Shown here: in pieces, positions 47,097-55,170 of the stretch
Numbering within the stretch: position 1 is the first letter of the stretch
Layout: each line of letters opens with the position of its first letter
Origin: a virus
Direction: 5' to 3' (one strand)
Virus record (IMG/VR): IMGVR_UViG_3300034980_000132
Location: 1 to 64,000 of that record
Length of the DNA stretch: 64,000 nt
Notes under the pieces: generated by a model
Seen by the model: the letters and a program-made list of their open reading frames with translations, nothing else
Databases searched by the model: none
What the model was told of the DNA's origin: nothing
Position numbers and translations under genes: made by a program

Positions 47097-47770
47097 TGGG
47101 TACATCATTTCCATCAGATAAGTTTCCAGGTAACAAGGCCTTTTCGGCTTTGCCTTGTCCTAAGGTTGGGTGGTCCGACCCACCGCCTCTGGATTATTAC
47201 GGTAACCCTATTCCTCCTCCAGAGGTAGACATGGGGCCGCAGTGGCAGCAGCAGATGGCCGAGATGCAGGATGCCATCTTCAACATAAACCACGGGCCTG
47301 TACAGAACAACGACGGGCCTGGGGAGCAAGAGGACATAGACTTCCCGTGGTTCATAAACGTAGGCAACGACATTGAACCCGTGTTGCCCGTGGACATCGT
47401 CACCTTTGCGGCGGCTGGCGACGATCTGACGGTGGCTCTCACAAAGAACGATGACCCTGACGTACGGGCCGTTGGCAACCAACACACTGTAACGTACACA
47501 ATCGCAGACACTGTTTTAAGCTCTTTCATAATCAAAGATGATGATAATGACGCTCAGACAGTCAACGATGGCGAGTTCATAAAGTTCATTGGGAAAACCG
47601 TAGAGTTGAAAAGAGCGATAACCACCGACCTAGCCGAAGCTGGCGGCAACCACACACTTACTATCGGGCTCGACTTGACCGAGTTGCCCGGCTATGACAA
47701 CAGTAAAACACAGGTCATAGGGCATGAGGGGTCTGATCCTCCTACATGGTTAGACACGGAGGCGTGCTAA
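47096..47770 (+). CDS. 224-residue tail-region structural protein
   Basis: Starts in a TAATG overlap with the nozzle gene. The N-terminal 60 residues are Pro/Gly-rich (SDPPPLDYYGNPIPPPEVDM), followed by a coil region, and a beta-rich C-terminal 130 residues (DDLTVALTKNDDPDVRAVGN, AITTDLAEAGGNHTLTIGLD). The layout resembles a fiber shaft anchored by a short N-terminal peptide. Next gene starts directly after its stop. Confidence 0.68.
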   Translation: MGTSFPSDKFPGNKAFSALPCPKVGWSDPPPLDYYGNPIPPPEVDMGPQWQQQMAEMQDAIFNINHGPVQNNDGPGEQEDIDFPWFINVGNDIEPVLPVDIVTFAAAGDDLTVALTKNDDPDVRAVGNQHTVTYTIADTVLSSFIIKDDDNDAQTVNDGEFIKFIGKTVELKRAITTDLAEAGGNHTLTIGLDLTELPGYDNSKTQVIGHEGSDPPTWLDTEAC

Positions 47771-48271
47771 ATGGCAATTCACATTAAGGCCAATGGAAAA
47801 TTATGCGCGGACGCATTGACCGGAAACATCAAAATACACTCAGACAATTGCTGTGCCCATGACTGTCCTGATTTTTGCACGGATGGTTGGCCTACAAGTT
47901 GGACGGTAGTAATTGACGGGTATACCGATAGGGATTGCGGTGGTGGTGAAAATTGTAGGGATCTTGACGGAACTTATGTCGTGAATGACAGTTATTCAAC
48001 AGATTCTTCTGAATGTAGAACCGCAGAAACCATTGATCTTGTGTGCAATTACAATAATGTGTTCGTGTACATCAATAAGCCAGGGTCGGACTATATATTG
48101 AACGTCGATATGGGTGGTGCTCCCACCCTTGAAATCTGGCGGAATAACTTGGGGACAACAAAACCTGATTGCAGAACTTTTGATGGAGTAGTCTGCACGC
48201 TTGTTACTTATACTGGAAGTTGTAGTCTGGCTTCGGGAAGCACCACGGCTACGGTCACGGCGTACGAATGA
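47771..48271 (+). CDS. Cys-rich 166-residue tail-region protein
   Basis: GAGG ahead of the ATG. At least 14 Cys (NCCAHDCPDFC, DCGGGENC, ECRTAE, VCNY, DCRTFDGVVC, CSLA), many more than in neighbours, and beta-rich with Asn/Thr/Gly. The number and pairing suggest disulfide bonds in an extracellular protein, such as a receptor-binding tip. The gene is A/T-rich with unusual codons. Not recognised. Confidence 0.68.
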   Translation: MAIHIKANGKLCADALTGNIKIHSDNCCAHDCPDFCTDGWPTSWTVVIDGYTDRDCGGGENCRDLDGTYVVNDSYSTDSSECRTAETIDLVCNYNNVFVYINKPGSDYILNVDMGGAPTLEIWRNNLGTTKPDCRTFDGVVCTLVTYTGSCSLASGSTTATVTAYE

Positions 48272-48591
48272 AATGCAATTTTGAGTGGGTATCTGATTCT
48301 GATAAGCGAGAGGGGTGGGGTGTATATAGGTGCAAGAATGGATGTAGGAACCAAAGTATCCACAGCCCCCACCCAGCGAAAGACATACATGCAGGGTGTG
48401 GAGACCCTGAGACCGCCAGAGGCCCTTGCGTACACCTCGGCAAGGCGACCAAAGACACCATAAAATGCACGACATGCAACGGCAACGTCAGAATAAGGCT
48501 GTTCGAGTGCGAATTACACAAGAGATGTTCAATTAAAAAACCCGTGGGTTTCCAGTGCTGCTGGAACTGCCCCGATCACGAGGAGAAATAG
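48268..48591 (+). CDS. 107-residue Cys-rich zinc-like protein (planctomycete-type domain)
   Basis: ATGA overlap with the previous gene. The second half reads CVHLGKATKDTIKCTTCNGN, then VRIRLFECELHKRCSI and CCWNCPDHEE. This C..H.G...CxxC.g..R...F.C..H..C...CxxC order is common in planctomycete proteins, often beside glycosyltransferase domains, and supports a planctomycete host or gene origin. Ten or more Cys/His can bind zinc. Role in the phage unknown. Confidence 0.7.
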   Translation: MKCNFEWVSDSDKREGWGVYRCKNGCRNQSIHSPHPAKDIHAGCGDPETARGPCVHLGKATKDTIKCTTCNGNVRIRLFECELHKRCSIKKPVGFQCCWNCPDHEEK

Positions 48592-48593
48592 TT

Positions 48594-49775
48594 ATGGCAT
48601 CAAGATTCAAAGTTGTTCCGCACAGAAGAGGTGGTCGCGGTGTTCCGCATGTAAAAGGTTTTGGCGTTGGCACCAGCGCGGCGTCGGCGAAAGTTGTTCC
48701 GCACAGAAGAGGTGGTCCGACCGGGCCGTATCCGCGTTTGCGCCCCCTTAAACTTCCACATTCGGGAATGGTGGGGGCATTCGGTGGCACCGGAATTCCT
48801 GACCAGTACGGCCGATCGCAAGATTCACAGATTTGGGGAATAGGAGACCCAGTCTACTCAGACCTTCGTCCTGATGGGAGTCGGCTGAATCTCCAACAGC
48901 AAGAAGCCATCCGGCGCCAGAGGCTTGGGTTACAGCAAATACCCTTTCCTCCGAGCATTCCTGGTGGCGGACAGCAGGGCTGGCAGAATAGTCAGACTGG
49001 ACAGGGGGGCTCCCTCAGTCAACGTATGGGGCCGTTGGGCCATGCGTACGGTGGGGGCTACGGAGGGTCAGTTGGACACCAGCAAGCAGCTGCCGCGGCC
49101 TACCAGCCACAGCAATTCGCTGGCCCTAACGCAGCCGCGAAACAGCAGGCCGCTCAAGCTGCTTGGCAGCAGCAGCAGCAGGCTGCTCAACAACCCATGC
49201 CGGGCGTAGCCCCAGAAGGCGCAGGCGGCGGCGGCACTGACCAGTACACAGGTTACTGGGGTGACACAATCCGGGAGATGGACGCCAACCCTAACCGCAA
49301 GTGGAGAATGAAGGGTTCAAAAGATTTTCTGACGCGGGAAGACCTGATAGCGAAGGCTCAGGCAAACCCGAACGCTAAGCTCAGGGCAGGCTACGATTCC
49401 TACGGTAAAATAGGTAAAAGGAGCAACCGACCCGCAGGGCATGAGAATCGTGTAGGCGGGAGCGGTCGCTCCCAGTACGACGGCAGTGCCGGACCGGGTC
49501 GTGTGGCCGCTGGCGGAAATTACTGGGCTAGAAAACACGCGCAGATGAAAGCAAACCCCAGGATGAAGGTATACCAAGGCTCTGGCACCAAAGGGCACCA
49601 GTACACTCTGGATGAGGTGGCACAGCTAGCCAAGGATAAACCGAACGTGAGGGCGACAGGAAGAAGCAGGAAAAAAAAGAGTGACGGCACGTGGGGGGAG
49701 TGGAAGACCAAGGATCAACATAGAGCTGACAAACGTCAACGGAATGTGGCGCGAGGCGGAAGAATATACGGCTAA
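48594..49775 (+). CDS. 393-residue Gln/Gly-rich virion-region protein
   Basis: The ATG at 48594 has GAGGAG 8 bases ahead. The N-terminus has two copies of KVVPHRRGG separated by 18 residues. Residues 100-215 are Gln/Ala/Gly-rich and disordered. The C-terminal half holds two copies of a 45-residue domain (GYWGDTIREMDANPNRKWRM and YWARKHAQMKANPRMKVYQG). The tail is basic (RSRKKKSDGTWGEWK). It may be an internal virion protein that leaves with the DNA, the class of large disordered basic proteins in podoviruses. Confidence 0.65.
   Translation: MASRFKVVPHRRGGRGVPHVKGFGVGTSAASAKVVPHRRGGPTGPYPRLRPLKLPHSGMVGAFGGTGIPDQYGRSQDSQIWGIGDPVYSDLRPDGSRLNLQQQEAIRRQRLGLQQIPFPPSIPGGGQQGWQNSQTGQGGSLSQRMGPLGHAYGGGYGGSVGHQQAAAAAYQPQQFAGPNAAAKQQAAQAAWQQQQQAAQQPMPGVAPEGAGGGGTDQYTGYWGDTIREMDANPNRKWRMKGSKDFLTREDLIAKAQANPNAKLRAGYDSYGKIGKRSNRPAGHENRVGGSGRSQYDGSAGPGRVAAGGNYWARKHAQMKANPRMKVYQGSGTKGHQYTLDEVAQLAKDKPNVRATGRSRKKKSDGTWGEWKTKDQHRADKRQRNVARGGRIYG
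48609..48717 (+). repeat. Exact 28-bp direct repeat in coding sequence
   Basis: The 28 bases at 48609-48636 are repeated exactly at 48690-48717, encoding KVVPHRRGG in frame both times. Identity at synonymous positions shows a recent duplication or conversion. Confidence 0.85.
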
Positions 49776-49817
49776 GGTAGTTAAAAACAATAAAATAACA
49801 GCACACGGGAGAATATC

Positions 49818-50570
49818 ATGGCATGGCGCGGCAGCACACCTCCGAAGAAAAAGAAGAAGAAAAAGAAGAAGGCCCCTACGTTCAAGAAAGGGTCTGAAGG
49901 GTCATGGCAAGATCCCCTTCTTTCGAGCCAGACTAAAGGCATGAGCATGGAGGACCAGTACAACGCAGCTCAGGACTGGGCCAACTTACAGAATGCGGAG
50001 CGAGCGAAGCACATTGGCCGGGGGTACGATGAAATGCTTAGGCATTCTGAGCGCCGGTTCGCGGGTGCAGATGCAGCGATACAAGAACGCGGCGTACACA
50101 TGCAGGGTTCCGCACAGCAGAAAATGATGACCGCTGGTTTGGCAGGTTCCACCGCTGGGCTGGCCAGCCAGGGCCTTGCGTCACGGGAGACAGCGTTCGC
50201 TCGGAACAACCTCACGAAACATCGGGAGGACGCCCGGCAAGGCGTTGACATGCGTCGTCTAAAGTTCTTGGAGGACATCGAACAGCAGGGTCCGAACCTA
50301 CAGAACATGGCTCTGCTGGCGCAGATGTCTGGGCAGTACGGCGGCGGCGGCGGCGGCCAGAAGAGACACCCGTACGGATGGGAGCAGGTACCATCTAGCC
50401 AGCCGGGTCACTTACGCCGATGGAACGGGAAAAGCTGGGAGTACGGTAGGCAAGACATAAAGGTAGGCAAGTCTGGGTTCGGAGGAATGGGCGGGATGCA
50501 GTTGGACAACAAAGCACTAACCAAACTTCCCGTGATACTCATGCAGGGACAAAACTGGAGGTCCGGTTAA
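49818..50570 (+). CDS. 250-residue virion-region protein with poly-Lys N-terminus
   Basis: GGGAGA 6 bases ahead of the ATG. Starts MAWRGSTPP, followed by nine Lys in a row, then helical sequence with Ala/Gln/Met (MEDQYNAAQDWANLQNAERA, AGLAGSTAGLASQGLAS). A GGGGGG linker is near 178 and a beta/aromatic C-terminus follows. The poly-Lys run could bind packaged DNA. It is likely an internal or ejected protein. Coupled closely to the next gene. Confidence 0.65.
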   Translation: MAWRGSTPPKKKKKKKKKAPTFKKGSEGSWQDPLLSSQTKGMSMEDQYNAAQDWANLQNAERAKHIGRGYDEMLRHSERRFAGADAAIQERGVHMQGSAQQKMMTAGLAGSTAGLASQGLASRETAFARNNLTKHREDARQGVDMRRLKFLEDIEQQGPNLQNMALLAQMSGQYGGGGGGQKRHPYGWEQVPSSQPGHLRRWNGKSWEYGRQDIKVGKSGFGGMGGMQLDNKALTKLPVILMQGQNWRSG

Positions 50571-51341
50571 ATGGCTGGATACCCACCATGGACTCCATTG
50601 CCATCCGGTAACCGCCGCGACATCGAGTTGGAGCAGCTTAAAATTCAGGATTACCTCTTCGAGCGCGAGAGGTTGGATATGCCTAGCATTGAGAAAGGCA
50701 AGAAGATGGGCCAAAAGCCCATGACTGGTCGAGCAAGATACGCTCCAATGTCACGGGGCATCGGCCTCCAAAGCATGCTCTGGAAAATTGCGGGGGAATG
50801 GTTGAGCAGGCGCGGTCCAGGGGCTGTCCCCGAAGTCTCGGATGCGCGGAAACTCCATGAAAAACGCTACGGCGAACGGAGATATATGTATGATCCGTTT
50901 GAATATGTTGACCGAACGAGTCGTGCTTTCGGGGAATGGTATAGCGGACAGCACGGAGGCGGCGGCGGCCCGCCAATCGCCAGCACCCGAGGGGGCGTAC
51001 ACCTACCTGGGGCACACTTGAGGGCATACAGTCGCTCCACCACAGCAGCTGACCGAAGAAGAGAAAGTGAAGGTCGTTATTGGAATCAGCAGACAGGTCA
51101 ATGGGAACACGCGGAACCGATGGGTCGTAGACCGTCGGATTCGTTTTACGCGGCTCACGGAATGCAGACGGGTCCTCGCGCACAGGAGCTGCGTAAGGAA
51201 CGTGAACAGATCGCCGATGCCCTGGCCGACGAAGAAAGACGGAAACAACACGAGCGTAACATGAGGTATCTAGCGGTCGGTAACGAAACACGACCCTGGC
51301 TGAGGCGCGAGGCGTATCTAGCGCAAGGCAACTACCCATAG
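50571..51341 (+). CDS. 256-residue virion-region protein
   Basis: Starts MAGYPPWTPLPSGNRRD directly after the preceding stop, with GGAGG 9 bases ahead. Basic and aromatic (EKRYGERRYMYDPFEYVDRT), with Gly-rich and Pro-rich stretches and a charged C-terminal helix (RKEREQIADALADEERRKQH). The opening MAGY..PW is repeated in the next gene. Probably another internal virion protein. Confidence 0.63.
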   Translation: MAGYPPWTPLPSGNRRDIELEQLKIQDYLFERERLDMPSIEKGKKMGQKPMTGRARYAPMSRGIGLQSMLWKIAGEWLSRRGPGAVPEVSDARKLHEKRYGERRYMYDPFEYVDRTSRAFGEWYSGQHGGGGGPPIASTRGGVHLPGAHLRAYSRSTTAADRRRESEGRYWNQQTGQWEHAEPMGRRPSDSFYAAHGMQTGPRAQELRKEREQIADALADEERRKQHERNMRYLAVGNETRPWLRREAYLAQGNYP

Positions 51342-51396
51342 GGTTTTGCTGTTGTCGGTTAGCTGCATAATAACACACGTGAGGAGTAACAATTAA

Positions 51397-52989
51397 ATGG
51401 CTGGATACCAGACACCATGGAACCAAACGGCAGCGTACCGCGCTGCTATGAACACAGGGCCGCAGTTTAACCCTCTGCATCCCAACGAGACATATCAAGA
51501 AAGGTTTCTGCGTGAACGGAAGGAGGCGCGGGATGCCCGGAAGGCTGAGTACGACGCGAACCAGAGAGATTTCCTAAACGCTACTTACGAGAACCAGAGT
51601 TCGTTTGATCAGTGGAAGGCGGGCAGGGACATGCAACGGGTGTGGGGCCCGGAGGGTGGTCAGACGAGGCGTGTTCCTGCTTATACGTCTAGTAATTTGG
51701 GAGGGAAGTGGGGCGGTCCCAGACTAATCGGTCATCGCGATGTCCGCCAGCGGGACGTGTCTCAGGGAGACCCCGCAACCGGAGGTTACGGTGGACAGGG
51801 ACCCGGAGGATTCAACGAATGGTCTGCGAACAGGGACGACTACAGGAAAGCCCTGGCGGACGGCGAATTCGATAACATGTCCCCCTCACAGCGGGAAGAG
51901 GCCCGCATGGACATGAGTACCTTCAGAGAAGAGCAAGCCGCGGAACGGTATAAGAAGCAGCAGGAGATGATTGCCGCTAAGGAAAAACAGCTGAGAGAGG
52001 CTGCCGAGGATAAGGAGAATAAGGAGATAGGTGCCGACCCGAATGTGTACGACGGTCCCGACTGGGACAAAGATCGGCAGGCTGCGTCCGATCTCGACAA
52101 GGACGACACCCGGTTTACCCAAGAGCAGTTCATGCACGAGGACAGGTGGAACGAGGAAGACCGGCTGGCGGAGCAGCGAGACCCCAGATTCCCGTTTTCC
52201 GGCATGTACGACGAAGAAAAATTGGCTCAAGGGCGGAAGGACCTGATTAACCAGGAGAAAAACACGTACGACAGCTTCTTGCAGCGGGGAAGCAACAAAG
52301 AGGTCCGAGAAAGGCAAGCCCGAGATAGGGGTATCAACGAGGCAATCGACGATTGGACGGAATACGACAATCGGCAGGTAAGGCAGCCAGTGGACGAAGG
52401 TGTGGCTGCCGACATCGCGGCTGACTCCTCCGACAATTTTTTGCTGGATTACGAGGGCGACTGGCAGAAGCTGGGCCCCGCCCACCAAGCGACACGGAAC
52501 CGAGGGGTAGAGGATGATAGCTATGATCCTCCTGACTCCGGTGGGCACGACTCTGAGGAGCAAAGAACTGGGAAGTTTAGGGGCCCCCAGCGCCAACTGG
52601 CGGACCCGCAGGCCCCAGCCACTGGCCTAGTGGGAGCGGCGGAGTGGAAGAAGGAGGCAGACAGGGTCCACAGAGAGAAAATTGGTACTGCTACCGATAA
52701 GGTGACAGCAGCAGGTGAAGCGGGGCATCTGGCTCCCGCCGAGGTGGCGAGTCTTATCTCTCAGATACGGTCTGGAAGACCTTCTGCTGTCAAGGATGCA
52801 ATGTGGAGGCTACATGAGATGGGCGTCAGAGGAGGTTGGATTGACCCAATACTGCATGAAGACAGCCTACAACGTCGGCCCGGTCCCATGTCGTACGGCA
52901 ACTCCCCGTTTGGCGGCTATGGGGATCGCGGACATGGAGAGGGCCCCGCGACCCCAGTTATACCGGGCCATGGGCGGTACGGTGCGTGA
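51397..52989 (+). CDS. 530-residue charged virion-region protein
   Basis: GAGGAG about 10 bases ahead of the ATG. Starts MAGYQTPWNQTAAYRAAMN. A long charged helical region (residues 20-60 and 170-310), with Asp/Arg-rich coiled segments such as EEQAAERYKKQQEMIAAKEK. The last 60 residues are Gly/Pro/Arg-rich. No enzyme motif. Size, charge and position before the two largest ORFs suggest an ejected internal protein. Confidence 0.65.
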   Translation: MAGYQTPWNQTAAYRAAMNTGPQFNPLHPNETYQERFLRERKEARDARKAEYDANQRDFLNATYENQSSFDQWKAGRDMQRVWGPEGGQTRRVPAYTSSNLGGKWGGPRLIGHRDVRQRDVSQGDPATGGYGGQGPGGFNEWSANRDDYRKALADGEFDNMSPSQREEARMDMSTFREEQAAERYKKQQEMIAAKEKQLREAAEDKENKEIGADPNVYDGPDWDKDRQAASDLDKDDTRFTQEQFMHEDRWNEEDRLAEQRDPRFPFSGMYDEEKLAQGRKDLINQEKNTYDSFLQRGSNKEVRERQARDRGINEAIDDWTEYDNRQVRQPVDEGVAADIAADSSDNFLLDYEGDWQKLGPAHQATRNRGVEDDSYDPPDSGGHDSEEQRTGKFRGPQRQLADPQAPATGLVGAAEWKKEADRVHREKIGTATDKVTAAGEAGHLAPAEVASLISQIRSGRPSAVKDAMWRLHEMGVRGGWIDPILHEDSLQRRPGPMSYGNSPFGGYGDRGHGEGPATPVIPGHGRYGA

Positions 52990-53044
52990 CCCCATCGACA
53001 CCGAGGTAGCGGTTGATACACAAGTAAGATAACCGGAGATCAAA

Positions 53045-55114
53045 ATGCCAATCAAGTTTACTAACGAACCAGCCATGGGCGACATGTACGGTGCGTACGC
53101 TGCTGCTGGGCGGGGTAAGGCTCTGGAGAAGCGCAGGCAAGAGGCCATACAGCAGCAGCAGTTCGCTGCGCAGATGGCTCAAAAAGAGCGTATGCAGATT
53201 CGCCAGATGCAGTTCGAGGGCGAGAAGGCGCAATTCAATCAGCGCAACCGGTTCCAGGAACTGATGTACGGGGCGAACCCGGAGCTACTGATTCGCAAAG
53301 ACGTTTTCGATTTCAGACAAAAGTTGGCCGCTGACAAGGCTGACGCTGAGAGGTTAGAGGCAGACAGGATCAGGGGATTAGATCAGGGCCACGACCTAAA
53401 AAGGGACAGATTAAACGACGAAAGAGAGTTCAAGCAGGAGGACATGGAGCATGATCGAGGCCGTGCGGAAGGCCAACTAGACGAATCAATGGCGAGGAAC
53501 GATGAGCTGAGGACCAGGAGTGAACGCTACAACTACCCCCATGATGTTACCAGAGAGCTTGATAAACTAGACAGGAGCATAGCTGACGCGAGGAACCCGA
53601 ACGGTTCGCTCAAAGACGTTGACGAGAACGCTCGTAACAGGCGCTTGGCGGACCTGTACGACATGCAGAATGGAATAATGGAGGGTGCAAACACCGAAAG
53701 GAACATGAAACCGCCGGAGTTTGGGCAAGATCGCATCATCAATGACCCACTGACCGGAGATCCCGTCGGAGTTAGAAGGTGGCAGGGTAGGGACCCAGAT
53801 ACGGGTGAGGGTATTTATGGTGACATTGAGGACTTACCGTCCTCCGGCCCGCCGCAGGCAGAACCCATGAAGCCCAACGAGAGGGCTGCTCGGATCAACG
53901 AAGCTGCGGACAGCATACTCGCAGATGCCATAAGAGTGCGGGCAGCCAATAAGCCCCGATTCCAGGACGAAAACGAAGCTCATACTCCTCAGCACCGGCA
54001 AGCAGCCACTAGTGCTTGGGAGTTGAAATACCCAGAAATGACTTACGCGGAAGCCAGGGAAAAGGCCACGGAAATGATTGACGGCGAGGTACAAGCTGAA
54101 CGGGAAAGAAGCGACAAGGCGTACGCCGACCAGCAAGCGGGAGAAGACGACAGGGCAAACAATTACAAGCACGCTACGAAATACAAAAGCATAATGAAGA
54201 AGGTGTTGTCGGATTGGTACAACAGCGTACATGGGCGCGGGTTTGAGGAGAACGAGGGTAACGCAGAAGCCAGAGAGATTGTAGCTGGGTTGCCTCGTGA
54301 CCTACACCCTGGAAGCATGACCGATGAGCAGGCTGAGGAGTACATGGACGCAGATGAGTACCCAGTGCTACATGCAGCGATCATGGAACGAGAAGGGCTG
54401 GGTGAGGAAACTAGGAAGTGGCGCGCAGAAGCAGAAGCAGCCGAAGCAGAGGCAGCAGAAGGAGGAGAAGAGGCAGCAGAAGGAGGAGAAGAGGGCGGAG
54501 CACCAGCGGAAGCAGAAGGAGAACCAGCAGTAGAAGAAGACACGCCCGTGGAACCGCCAATAGCTGATCCGTACACTGGCCTAGAGGGGTGGGATGACGA
54601 AGCAGCCGGAGCGGCAGAGAGGGACCCTGGGTTGGATGCTGGCGGAATGCCCATAGTACCACCGGAAACCCTCGGCGGGTCAGTAGACGCCAGACTGGAT
54701 GCCTCGGAGCGGAATGCTAGGAATTTCGCGGATGCCACTGCGGAGGGGGAGGATCTGGCCCCGCCCACCCATGAGAAGCTATCGAAGCCCCTCGTCCAGG
54801 CGGGCGAACCATGGATGAACCCTCATACTCCTGGTAAAGAATACACGGGCGATTGGCCAGCCTTTAGGATAAATAGTGGTCGTGCCCTGGGCCCAGACGC
54901 ATCGCAAGAATCTATCGACGCTATGTTGAGTTATCAAAGAATCCTCGCGGAGCTTCCACGGGTGTTCGACGAAAAGAGCGGCGTGTATCATTCCGACTGG
55001 GAGGAGCTGACGCCGGGGCAGAGGGCTCGCCTAGCAGAATACCAGTTGATAATGACGAGCGAGGGAACTATGGTGACCCCTCCCCCTAGCGGTCCAGACC
55101 CGTTGGCGTACTGA
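53045..55114 (+). CDS. 689-residue coiled-coil internal virion protein
   Basis: GGAG ahead of the ATG. The first 180 residues are almost pure charged coiled coil (KALEKRRQEAIQQQQFAAQM), residues 270-440 are further helices, and residues 460-520 are an Ala/Glu/Gly repeat tract (AEAEAAEGGEE, repeated). The C-terminus is globular and aromatic. It resembles the elongated core proteins of podovirus heads that pass through the tail. It is encoded next to the giant ORF at 55171. Confidence 0.68.
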   Translation: MPIKFTNEPAMGDMYGAYAAAGRGKALEKRRQEAIQQQQFAAQMAQKERMQIRQMQFEGEKAQFNQRNRFQELMYGANPELLIRKDVFDFRQKLAADKADAERLEADRIRGLDQGHDLKRDRLNDEREFKQEDMEHDRGRAEGQLDESMARNDELRTRSERYNYPHDVTRELDKLDRSIADARNPNGSLKDVDENARNRRLADLYDMQNGIMEGANTERNMKPPEFGQDRIINDPLTGDPVGVRRWQGRDPDTGEGIYGDIEDLPSSGPPQAEPMKPNERAARINEAADSILADAIRVRAANKPRFQDENEAHTPQHRQAATSAWELKYPEMTYAEAREKATEMIDGEVQAERERSDKAYADQQAGEDDRANNYKHATKYKSIMKKVLSDWYNSVHGRGFEENEGNAEAREIVAGLPRDLHPGSMTDEQAEEYMDADEYPVLHAAIMEREGLGEETRKWRAEAEAAEAEAAEGGEEAAEGGEEGGAPAEAEGEPAVEEDTPVEPPIADPYTGLEGWDDEAAGAAERDPGLDAGGMPIVPPETLGGSVDARLDASERNARNFADATAEGEDLAPPTHEKLSKPLVQAGEPWMNPHTPGKEYTGDWPAFRINSGRALGPDASQESIDAMLSYQRILAELPRVFDEKSGVYHSDWEELTPGQRARLAEYQLIMTSEGTMVTPPPSGPDPLAY

Positions 55115-55170
55115 GAGACTACTCCAGTTATACCACAAGCTAATCCCAGATACTAATCGGGACCAAGAAA

